12,697 bases of DNA, taken from Deltaproteobacteria bacterium. Its GTDB lineage: Bacteria > Desulfobacterota > Desulfobacteria > Desulfobacterales > SG8-13. The DNA lies in NCBI GenBank assembly GCA_030670715.1, contig DAOVBC010000028.1, forward strand, positions 1 through 12,697, read 5' to 3'. The first letter of the stretch is position 1. Every line of letters starts with the position of its first letter. The translations under genes and the position numbers were made by a program. This document shows positions 6,616-12,697 of the stretch, piece by piece. The notes under the pieces are model-generated. The model was not told the DNA's origin. It ran no database searches and saw only the letters and a program-made list of their open reading frames with translations.

Positions 6616-6811
6616 TACAACCTATCTCAAAAATGCAGATTGCGCCAAAGGACCCCGCCATAGGGCGGGATTTCACATCTAATCTTATGATGTGGTGTTC
6701 AACAAGCGTCCCGTGATTTGAAAACGGAGCGTACATGTGAGTACGTGAGTATTTCAAATCGCGGGACAACACCGTAATTGGGTGCTAGATGTATTTTTGA
6801 GATAGGTTGTA
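6616..6811. mobile_element. MITE-like fold-back element flanked by TA (196 bp)
   Basis: Bases 6616-6634 (TACAACCTATCTCAAAAAT) are the exact reverse complement of 6793-6811, a perfect 19-bp terminal inverted repeat, with imperfect extension inward (about 8 of the next 13 bases). If the outer TA on each side is a target duplication, the element proper is 6618-6809, as made by IS630/Tc1-mariner-type transposases. The interior also folds on itself: GGTGTT (6694-6699) with AACACC (6768-6773), and 6708-6723 with 6752-6767 (15 of 16 pairs; the other is G-U), capped by a GTAC/GTAC hairpin (6731-6744). It has no transposase, so it would need one in trans. It ends 35 bp before the KAS III start codon and so forms most of that gene's upstream region. 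Confidence 0.65.
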
Positions 6812-6845
6812 ATCAGAGTTTGATTTCTTTTATAGGGGGTGAAGA

Positions 6846-8363
6846 TTGAAAGCTGAATCAGTTCTTGAGATTGTTGACCAGGGTGCGTGGAATGGTGGTA
6901 CAACAGTGGATAACACCATGTTTGAAAAAATGGGGCTTGTTTTCAAAGGTGGGATCCCTGTCAATAGTAAAACGATCGAAGAGAGAATGGGCGTCAGAAA
7001 ACGAATTGCTGCGCCTGCCGATGCAAGAATCGGTCGGATTGCATTCCAGAATCTGCTGGAGAAATCGAACATTGATGCTTCCCGGATCAAGGTGCTGATC
7101 GGGGCCACCAATGTCGGAGATGACAAGTATGAACAAAATCCGCAGATCGGACATGCCTATGAACTTGTACGGCACCTCGGCAAGGATAACGTCGCTTTTG
7201 ACCTGTATGCAGGTTGTCCCGGTTTTAATGTGTCTGTGGAGCTCATTTTTATGCTGTCGCTCAGCGGAATTCTCCAGAAGAGCGATATTTCGATTGTTAT
7301 CGGTGCTGAGAATTTACATCGCGCCAAAGCTTTCAGGTCCGATGACACCGCTAATATCATATTTGGAGATGATGCCCTGGCCACAGCTCTGGAGACAAAG
7401 TCCAATCGTAATCCCATCGGTCACGGATACGGCAGTGATAAAGCCAGATTGGCGTTCACGGAAAATTTTGTGACAGATGTGGCCCGCAAACTGTTCGAGA
7501 TGAACGGGTACGGGAAACTTGATGGTATTATTATTGATAATCAGTTTGGAAAAATCGAATACAAAGTTCCGGCGACTGCCGCCAGGGTTCAGCATCATTT
7601 AATTGAATTGATGTACCCTGAAGCTTTAGAGGCGGGAGAGTTCAAGAAATTTATGAACGCTCTCTCGTTTTATGACCTGAAAATGAACACCTTTGCTTTT
7701 GACATTATGTCCTTAAGCCGGGAACCGAACATCGTTGAATTAATTGCCAGAGCCTATGTGGAATCAGGCAAATATAAGACAGTTGCTTCCATTTTTCTGG
7801 CGCCTGATCAAGACATCGAAATGACGATACACAAAGGCAGCGGTTACATGTTTCAAAAACCCGACTTCGGTATTGTAGATACCCTGACAAGAACCCATGG
7901 CTGTTTCGGCGATTTTATTCAAACTGTTTTCGTTGATGGGGATGTTTTCGGAGAGATGGATGGAAAGGGGGTTTTCTTATATGCCACTCGCAGTGCGAAG
8001 AAGCAGTTTACGGATATTTTAGCCGCAAACCATCTGACGTTCGATGATATTGAACTGTTGATCGAGCACCAGGCAAATTTTGCCATGATTCCGATGACCC
8101 TGGAGAAAATTCTGGAAGATAAGCAAGCGGTGAGCGATGTCGTTGCTGACCGGATGGTTATGAATATCCATGAGCGCGGCAATTGTTCAGTGGTTTGTAT
8201 GCAAAGACTTCCCTACGATCTTCAGCGCGGTTCACTTAAAGAAGATACGGTTCAGGAGTTTTCTGTGAATCGCAATGTTGAAAAACTGAGAGATGCTTCT
8301 CTTGTCATGTATGATTCTGTCGGTGCCGGAATGACGCGCAGCTCGTTTTTACTGAAAAAATAA
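6846..8363 (+). CDS. FabH/KAS III-like condensing enzyme with large internal insertion
   Basis: This 505-aa protein has the thiolase fold of 3-oxoacyl-ACP synthase III. The N-terminal part has ERMGVRKRIAAP (FabH: TRTGIRERHIAAP). Cys124 in YAGCPGFN is the acyl-binding nucleophile, His408 lies in IEHQANF (PHQAN motif), and Asn446 lies in HERGNCSVV (GNTS motif), so the Cys-His-Asn triad is complete. SVGAGM near the C-terminus replaces the usual glycine-rich GGGFTWG. FabH has about 320 aa; the excess lies between IIFGDDALA (171-179) and His408, where roughly 150 extra residues sit. The reaction is a decarboxylative or non-decarboxylative Claisen condensation on an acyl thioester; the true substrate (fatty acid starter, OleA-like or HMG-CoA-synthase-like) cannot be told. 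Translation starts at TTG 6846 behind a strong GGGGGTG (6835-6841); the next Met is at residue 25. No biosynthetic neighbours are seen. Confidence 0.8.
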   Translation: MKAESVLEIVDQGAWNGGTTVDNTMFEKMGLVFKGGIPVNSKTIEERMGVRKRIAAPADARIGRIAFQNLLEKSNIDASRIKVLIGATNVGDDKYEQNPQIGHAYELVRHLGKDNVAFDLYAGCPGFNVSVELIFMLSLSGILQKSDISIVIGAENLHRAKAFRSDDTANIIFGDDALATALETKSNRNPIGHGYGSDKARLAFTENFVTDVARKLFEMNGYGKLDGIIIDNQFGKIEYKVPATAARVQHHLIELMYPEALEAGEFKKFMNALSFYDLKMNTFAFDIMSLSREPNIVELIARAYVESGKYKTVASIFLAPDQDIEMTIHKGSGYMFQKPDFGIVDTLTRTHGCFGDFIQTVFVDGDVFGEMDGKGVFLYATRSAKKQFTDILAANHLTFDDIELLIEHQANFAMIPMTLEKILEDKQAVSDVVADRMVMNIHERGNCSVVCMQRLPYDLQRGSLKEDTVQEFSVNRNVEKLRDASLVMYDSVGAGMTRSSFLLKK

Positions 8364-8390
8364 GAAACCGGCGCATGTGCCGGTTTCTTA
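8361..8390. terminator. Shared terminator between convergent genes
   Basis: A perfect 12-bp stem (8361-8372 with 8379-8390, 6-nt loop GCATGT) includes both stop codons: TAA of the KAS III-like gene (8361-8363) and the reverse-strand stop of pepD (8388-8390). On the minus strand it is followed by six Ts (complement of A8355-A8360), a good intrinsic terminator for pepD. On the plus strand the T-tract is weaker (TTTCTTATT within and after the stem). Confidence 0.8.
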
Positions 8391-9839
8391 TTGGGTGTAA
8401 GATTGTAATAACCGGGTGAGAAAACTCCAGATCTTGTTGATCGAAGGGATATACAGTTTTTCCTCCGGTGAGTGGGGATATCTGATCGTCGGACCGAATG
8501 ATATCATGTCCATACCTGCCTTTTTGGCGCCGATAATCCCGCATTCCAGGCCGGCATGTATTAACCGAACCAGCGGTTCCTTCCCATAAAGGTCGGCGTA
8601 TACCCTTTTGCAGCGTTCGAGCAGCAGCGAAGCCATATCCGGCTGCCAGGCCGGATAACTGTTTTCCATTTCGCTTTTTGCACCGGAAAGAGCGGCGGCA
8701 GCCTGAACTCTTGCCGTTATTTCATCCAGTCTTGAGAGAACAGAGCTTCTCTGACTGGACAGAGCATTCAAAGCTTGATGTGATATGTCGAGGGTGGCAA
8801 GGTTATTGGATGTTTCCACCAGGCCTTCAATGTCGGCCGACATGCCGGCCACGCCGTGGGGAAGCGTCAGCAGCAGATGAATCATCTTTACTGTTTCTTC
8901 AGCGGTCAGAGCAGGGCTGTCAGCGACACCCGTTTCGGCCGGTCCAAAAGAAAGGTCTATTGATGATTCGCTGGAGGAAAATTCACTTTGCAGTGTTCGT
9001 TCAAATTCGACAATCAAATTCTTCACACGGTCGGATCGTGTCGGCTCAAGGGCGATCCGTGCGGTTGCATCGCGTGCGATGGCATTGTGAACCGTGCCGC
9101 CTTTAACCCTCACGATGCGGATGTCTGCTGTTTTTTGGATGACGTCCAGGGCCCGGGCGATCAATTTGTTCGCATTGGCCCTGTGCTTGTGAATATCAAT
9201 TCCGGAATGCCCGCCGCGCAGGCCATGAACCGCCAGGTCGTATAACCGGAAATTCTCCGGAAGGGCTGAAGAGTCAAGGTCCAGGCGGATACGGGTGTCT
9301 TCGCCACCGGCACAGCCGACCGTAAATTCGCCCTCCTCTTCAGAATCAATATTCACGAGTATTTTCCCCTCAAATATATCCGGGTCCAGCGCTTTTGCAC
9401 CTATCAGGCCCGATTCTTCGTCTACGGTGAACAGCAGCTCCAGGGGCGGATGAATTGTCCCGCTATCTTCCGCCAGGACTAGGGCGATGGCCAGAGCAAT
9501 TCCGTTATCGGCGCCCAGGGTTGTCTCATCAGCCGTTACCCATTCATCACCGTAAATTACCCGTATGGGATCCCGGTCAAAATCATGACTTGATCCGTCC
9601 CTTTTTTCACACACCATATCCATGTGCCCCTGGAGAGTGATGATGGGGGAATTTTCAAAACCGGCGGTGGCCGGAACCTTGATGCACATGTTCCCGGCAC
9701 TGTCTTTGCGGACGTCATGGCCGCGGTCGCCTGCCCACTGCTGCAGCCACCTGGATATTTTTTCTTCATGTTTTGAACAGCGCGGAATCTGATTGATCTG
9801 TTCAAATTTGGCAAGTACTTCCCTTGTTTTTTTATCCAT
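8388..9839 (-). CDS. pepD: PepD-type aminoacyl-histidine dipeptidase (M20 family)
   Basis: This is a 483-aa cytosolic zinc dipeptidase (Xaa-His, broad dipeptides). Metal-site residues, in order: His72 and Asp74 in LQGHMDMVCEK, bridging Asp111 in LGADNGIALA, Glu141/Glu142 in TVDEESGLIGA (general base and ligand), Asp165 in NIDSEEE, and the C-terminal His456 in RYPHSPEE. RGGHSGIDIH (208-217) begins the lid/dimerisation region. The motif set fits PepD of proteobacteria, and the length is typical (about 485 aa). I place the start at ATG 9839, 21 codons inside the longest open frame, because GAAGGA sits about 7-9 nt upstream and the product then begins MDKKTREVLAKFEQI. This start overlaps the end of the upstream dehydrogenase gene by 8 bp, so the two are probably co-transcribed and coupled. 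Confidence 0.92.
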   Translation of the reverse strand: MDKKTREVLAKFEQINQIPRCSKHEEKISRWLQQWAGDRGHDVRKDSAGNMCIKVPATAGFENSPIITLQGHMDMVCEKRDGSSHDFDRDPIRVIYGDEWVTADETTLGADNGIALAIALVLAEDSGTIHPPLELLFTVDEESGLIGAKALDPDIFEGKILVNIDSEEEGEFTVGCAGGEDTRIRLDLDSSALPENFRLYDLAVHGLRGGHSGIDIHKHRANANKLIARALDVIQKTADIRIVRVKGGTVHNAIARDATARIALEPTRSDRVKNLIVEFERTLQSEFSSSESSIDLSFGPAETGVADSPALTAEETVKMIHLLLTLPHGVAGMSADIEGLVETSNNLATLDISHQALNALSSQRSSVLSRLDEITARVQAAAALSGAKSEMENSYPAWQPDMASLLLERCKRVYADLYGKEPLVRLIHAGLECGIIGAKKAGMDMISFGPTIRYPHSPEEKLYIPSINKIWSFLTRLLQSYTQ

Positions 9840-10638
9840 AGAGATTTCCTTCAATGCTTTCACCAAATAGCTGCATTGCCGGTGTGCTGATCTGCGGATC
9901 ATCGTAGTTCATAAACAATCCGCTCCACTGGTGCGGAGCATGCAGCGCCAGCCAGGCAATGGAGCGGGCCGGTACCGCCGCCGGTTCCAGACGGCCTTGA
10001 GTTTTCAGCTGCCGGTAGTAGGCGGCCTGTTGGGGCGGCATTTTTTGCGGGCCTTTTTCTCGCAGTAGTTCCTGCATGCGTGTATCCACAACGCCGGGGC
10101 GTGCGGCCACCGCCGTGATATTCGGTTCCTCTGCCGCCAGAACCCGTGTGAAATGATTCAGAGCGGCTTTGGCGGCACAGTAGGCGCTTGCAGCCTGGAT
10201 TACATGCTGGGACGCACCGCTGCTCACGTTCACGATGCGTCCTCTGTGCCTGCGCAGTTCTGAAATGGTTGCCATGACCATGAACACAGGTCCCAGAAGG
10301 TTGACCTCAAAATTGTACCGCCACTGAGCCGGTTTGGTCCGGGCGACGGTTTCCAGCGGTTCAACAATACCGGCATTGTTTACCAGAGCGTCCAAACGCC
10401 CGAATCGATCAACAGTGCTTTCGGCTATACGCCTGCAGGCGTCCGGATCGGCAACATCCGCCCGGATGACCAGAGGCTTTCCGCCCAGCTCGGCCACATC
10501 AGCGGCAACCGGGTTTAAACCGCTTTCGGTCCGGGCCACAAGCGTAACAGCGGCACCGGTGTTGCCCAGCCAGCGTGCAACAGCCGCACCGATGCCCCGG
10601 GAAGCACCGGTTATAATGACAACGGGACGAGTATTCAT
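9832..10638 (-). CDS. Short-chain dehydrogenase/reductase (SDR)
   Basis: This 268-aa NAD(P)-dependent oxidoreductase has a Rossmann fold. The cofactor loop TGASRGIG (10-17), DVAD (61-64), NNAG (87-90) and the catalytic set Asn113, Ser139/Ser140, Tyr153 and Lys157 (YCAAK) define a classical SDR. An arginine directly after the second beta strand (VARTES) suggests NADP preference. The C-terminal part (LALHAPHQWSGLFMNYDD) resembles sepiapterin-/benzil-reductase-like SDRs more than FabG, but the substrate cannot be assigned. The start ATG (10638) has AAGGAAGAGA immediately upstream. It is the first clear gene of a two-gene unit with pepD. Its C-terminal codons contain pepD's ribosome site and start. 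Confidence 0.88.
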   Translation of the reverse strand: MNTRPVVIITGASRGIGAAVARWLGNTGAAVTLVARTESGLNPVAADVAELGGKPLVIRADVADPDACRRIAESTVDRFGRLDALVNNAGIVEPLETVARTKPAQWRYNFEVNLLGPVFMVMATISELRRHRGRIVNVSSGASQHVIQAASAYCAAKAALNHFTRVLAAEEPNITAVAARPGVVDTRMQELLREKGPQKMPPQQAAYYRQLKTQGRLEPAAVPARSIAWLALHAPHQWSGLFMNYDDPQISTPAMQLFGESIEGNLYG

Positions 10639-10674
10639 TCTCTTCCTTTATCTTATCTAACAATTATTTCCGGC

Positions 10675-10779
10675 TTACCGGTAGATGCCATCCACAATAT
10701 TTCCCGGAGCACAGAATAAATGGTAGGCAGGCCTGGCGAGCCGTAGCTGGGCGTAGGCGAGTCGCAACGCGCAACACAT
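10675..10779 (-). CDS. Possible 34-aa ORF or dispersed repeat remnant
   Basis: On the minus strand ATG (10779-10777) opens one base after the TAA of the 397-aa gene (10783-10781), giving a TAAAATG junction, and runs to TAA at 10677-10675. The peptide starts MCCALRLAYAQLRLARP. The DNA has near-repeats (GGCGAG at 10735-10740 and 10755-10760) and GCCT/AGGC inverted pieces, so it may be a dispersed GC-rich intergenic repeat that happens to be open. No ribosome site of its own is seen. I cannot decide between a coupled small gene and a repeat. Confidence 0.2.
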   Translation of the reverse strand: MCCALRLAYAQLRLARPAYHLFCAPGNIVDGIYR

Positions 10780-10780
10780 T

Positions 10781-11974
10781 TTATTTGGGCAGATCAGATG
10801 CGGTGGGAAGGTAAGTCAGTTTCGTAGCCTGATTTTTCCCCAGCATTTGTTTGACATATTCGAGGATGACAATGGATTCCATTTCCTGCCGGTCTAGCAA
10901 ATTCAGATAATGTTGATTTGCAAACAGTTCTTTTTCCCTCTTTTTTGATATCAGGTCCTCTTTCTGGCATCTCAACTCGATCGATTTTAAGTAGGCCGCT
11001 ACTATCTGCTGCAATTGTTCATCTGAGAGCTGTTCGATTTCCCGGCAGGTTTGGGCGAGGGTTGTTGGGTCGGGAAGGCCGGGGGATTCAAGAACCTCTT
11101 TAAATACATCGGCAAAACGGATGATCCCTTTATAGATGTTTGACCGCCGGGCAAAGTTTATTTTTTGAAAACCGGCCCGGAGCCATTTAAATACGCCAAA
11201 GCGCACCATCGGTTTGCCGGTTTCAATTTCGGAATAAAAGGCAATGGAATAGGAATCATACATATACGACCGCACCCAGCTGAACCCGGATTTTGCTATT
11301 CCAGGTTTACCGGTGTAAATATAGTCCCAATTGTCGTCCGGGCCCAGCACCAATCCCTGCCGGCTGACATCTGAGATCCCTTTTTGCTGTGACATCGATA
11401 TTAAAACATTACGACCCCGATGCTTAAAAAGGATCAGGGTCCGATCCAGGTCATATTCATAATAAGACCCCGAATACTCATCCGGCGAGTTTACCATATG
11501 TTCAATGCCGGTTAGTATGATGGGCTTTTCAAGCCCCGGGAGCAGTTTCCACAGTTTCGGTGGCTGGCGTTTTTGCCCCTCAAATTCAGCCCAGTGGGAC
11601 ATCCGAAGGGAAGAAGGGGAGGTCACCACAGACGGAATATTCGGATGGTAGGCCAGACGCAAGATATAGGTCAGGTCGCGATGGATGTCGAACTGATAAT
11701 ATGCAGAAGGGGAACCGTTGAATTTGCCGGCATGATACAATACATCGCTTTCCTTGGAGGTGGCGACAAAATCCAGAACATTTTCAATGCCTTTGCTTGT
11801 GAATTGATGCGGGGCCGCTTTTTCAGGTCCGACAAAAGAGAGAAGGTAATTCAGCTCGTGTCGCACTGAATCCGAAACCTTCACTTCCTTCATGCCGCCC
11901 CAGGCAGGGATGTAAAAAGGAACATGCAAAAGGCTGATCGTTAAAATTAGCGTCAGGTATGTTTTTTTTGACAT
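10781..11974 (-). CDS. Exported protein of unknown function
   Basis: The protein is 397 aa and I do not recognise a named family. The N-terminus (MSKKTYLTLILTISLLHVP) is a signal peptide with cleavage likely near residues 25-27 (IPAWG/GM), so the mature protein should be periplasmic or surface-exposed. The central part is rich in aromatic residues and probable beta structure (YYQFDIHRDLTYIL, GSYYEYDLDRTLILFKHRGRN, the tract near FSWVRSYMYDSYSIAFYSEIE). The last 120 residues look helical and charged (EIEQLSDEQLQQIVAAYL, ISKKREKELFANQ). It has no cysteine-based metal site or lipobox. The ribosome site before ATG 11974 is weak. It is transcribed toward the SDR/pepD pair, with a 142-bp gap, so it may be separate from them. 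Confidence 0.7.
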   Translation of the reverse strand: MSKKTYLTLILTISLLHVPFYIPAWGGMKEVKVSDSVRHELNYLLSFVGPEKAAPHQFTSKGIENVLDFVATSKESDVLYHAGKFNGSPSAYYQFDIHRDLTYILRLAYHPNIPSVVTSPSSLRMSHWAEFEGQKRQPPKLWKLLPGLEKPIILTGIEHMVNSPDEYSGSYYEYDLDRTLILFKHRGRNVLISMSQQKGISDVSRQGLVLGPDDNWDYIYTGKPGIAKSGFSWVRSYMYDSYSIAFYSEIETGKPMVRFGVFKWLRAGFQKINFARRSNIYKGIIRFADVFKEVLESPGLPDPTTLAQTCREIEQLSDEQLQQIVAAYLKSIELRCQKEDLISKKREKELFANQHYLNLLDRQEMESIVILEYVKQMLGKNQATKLTYLPTASDLPK

Positions 11975-12062
11975 GTATAACTAACCGATATAACAATATT
12001 TACTTTACAATCCTGTCCGGCCTGTTTTTCAATTTCGCCACCTCTAACAAAGCCGTTGTATC

Positions 12063-12276
12063 GTACGTGTTCACGGGGTGCGTGTCCCCGAGCAGCGAGA
12101 TTGGCGGAGTGGCCTCGTCATTTCAATGACTTAGCAGTGGGGGAGACCGCGGCTCCCGCACGTTTTTTGCGGGAGAACGCGGAGGGGGCAGGAATGCCCC
12201 CGCTGCTAAGTCATTGAAATGACTGGACACGCAGCCACCGGAGTGAATCGGGGAGACGCACCCCGTGAACACGTAC
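12063..12276. mobile_element. MITE-like fold-back element with 29-bp inverted ends
   Basis: The left end 12063-12091 (GTACGTGTTCACGGGGTGCG onward) and right end 12248-12276 are inverted copies with one mismatch in 29. A second, perfect 21-bp inverted pair lies inside (12117-12137 with 12203-12223), extended by G/C runs (12138-12143, 12196-12202). The centre has CTCCCGCA/TGCGGGAG around a T-rich loop (12153-12175). GGGGGCAGGAATGCCCCC (12184-12201) is an extra small hairpin. A TA lies at each end inside the outermost pair (12064-12065, 12274-12275), compatible with TA-targeting (IS630/mariner-type) mobilisation. There is no ORF in it. It sits in the gap upstream of the minus-strand exported-protein gene. 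Confidence 0.65.
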
Positions 12277-12451
12277 ATTATTTGTGCTCAGCGGACAAAC
12301 CGGATAACCTGATTACAGGCATTTTTGTGTGAAATCTATTCCACAATTCTGGTAGTTTTTTTCCACAGTTTAACCTGTTTTACCTATTCCGAATATCTGC
12401 TGTAAAATTTAATTGCATAATATTTCAGTTGGTTATATCTAATTCTATTAT

Positions 12452-12467
12452 TGGCACATAACTTGTA
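12452..12467 (+). promoter_or_regulatory. Second sigma-54-like (-24/-12) promoter
   Basis: TTGGCACATAACTTGTAA (12451-12468) has GG (12453-12454), exactly 10 bp, then GT (12465-12466): the same TGGCAC and TTGTA elements as the promoter at 353-368. The predicted start is near 12478. The next possible start codon is at 12670, which would leave a leader of about 190 nt. No obvious enhancer dyad like that at 243-257 is seen upstream, so this is weaker than the first. Confidence 0.4.
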
Positions 12468-12543
12468 ATTGACGTTTAATGCGAATTAATACTTTTTTCT
12501 TAGTAGATTATAAAATCACCAATATTAGGCAAGGTTTTATTTA

Positions 12544-12573
12544 ACCGCAGACAGACGCGGACGAACGCAGACC
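12544..12573. repeat. Short degenerate GC-rich tandem repeat
   Basis: Three to four imperfect units of about 10 bp with the pattern CGCAGAC / CGCGGAC / CGCAGAC follow TTTAACC in otherwise AT-rich DNA. It resembles the dispersed ACGCAGA-type intergenic repeats seen in several environmental Gram-negative genomes; that resemblance is from memory and no role is known. Confidence 0.35.
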
Positions 12574-12669
12574 TTTTTCCCGGACGACTTGCCCGACAAA
12601 AAACTTCCATGCCCTGCGGGCAATAATGAATTGTAGAATTTGGTGTTGGCTGAGTTTATAATCGGTACT

Positions 12670-12697
12670 ATGAAATATCGCATAGCGATTGCAGTTT
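12670..12697 (+). CDS. Possible start of a truncated gene
   Basis: ATG at 12670 begins an open frame encoding MKYRIAIAV that runs off the window end. No Shine-Dalgarno sequence is visible. A TATAAT at 12657-12662 lies 7 bp before the ATG, which would make a transcript from it practically leaderless. Nine codons are too few to assign a function. Confidence 0.3.

Larger units (their letters stand above)
12277..12669. other. AT-rich intergenic region
   Basis: No complete gene is visible. The region holds a -24/-12-like promoter (12452-12467), an inverted pair TTTTAC/GTAAAA near 12379-12405, a GC-rich degenerate repeat (12544-12573), and an inverted pair TTGCCCG (12589-12595)/CGGGCAA (12617-12623). 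The remainder is low-complexity AT-rich DNA. Confidence 0.4.

Noticed and set aside
9840..9902. Longer N-terminus for pepD starting at 9902
   Set aside because: The extra 21 residues lie within the dehydrogenase coding region, do not resemble PepD, and ATG 9839 has a good ribosome site.
12337..12367. DnaA-box-like sequences (TATTCCACA at 12337-12345, TTTTCCACA at 12359-12367) suggesting an origin
   Set aside because: Only two imperfect boxes, no dnaA/dnaN/gidA neighbours; chance matches in AT-rich DNA are likely.

Overview
The window looks like a piece of a Gram-negative, probably anaerobic, Desulfobacterota-type (Desulfobacteraceae/Desulfosarcina-like) chromosome. That is an inference from the style of the proteins, the moderate GC, -12/-24 (sigma-54-like) promoters and AT-rich intergenic DNA with fold-back elements; no rRNA or other marker is present. 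Recognisable genes are mostly housekeeping or stress functions. The unusual content is in the intergenic regions.

Left part (1-1000): the C-terminal end of a thioredoxin-reductase-like flavoprotein is followed by about 800 bp without a clear protein gene. This gap holds a candidate sigma-54-dependent small RNA. It has phased upstream GTCA sites (243-294), a -24/-12 promoter (353-368), an RNA body closed by a 20-bp long-range stem (406-425 with 574-593), and a GC-rich intrinsic terminator (602-643). A competing internal copy of one stem arm suggests two alternative folds. This is the best candidate for something undescribed in the window.

Middle plus-strand block (999-8363): an orphan poly(A)-polymerase-head nucleotidyltransferase-like protein; a compact overlapping operon of a bifunctional penicillin-binding protein (PBP1B type), a small TPR lipoprotein and endonuclease V; then Hsp33 (hslO). 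A 196-bp TA-flanked fold-back element (MITE-like) sits just upstream of an unusually long (505 aa) FabH/KAS III-like thiolase-fold enzyme that starts at TTG.

Minus-strand block (8388-11974): this converges on the KAS III gene and shares a terminator with it. Transcription runs from right to left: an exported protein of unknown function, a possible 34-aa ORF, a short-chain dehydrogenase, and a PepD-type dipeptidase that overlaps the dehydrogenase gene by 8 bp.

Right end (11975-12697): a second fold-back element of about 214 bp with 29-bp terminal inverted repeats, an AT-rich stretch with a second -24/-12-like promoter, a short degenerate GC-rich repeat, and possibly the first nine codons of a gene running off the window.

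Functionally, endonuclease V (deaminated bases), Hsp33 (oxidative unfolding) and the TrxR-like protein share a stress-repair theme. PBP1B and its overlapping lipoprotein point to envelope synthesis. I see no CRISPR array, tRNA, rRNA or intact transposase.
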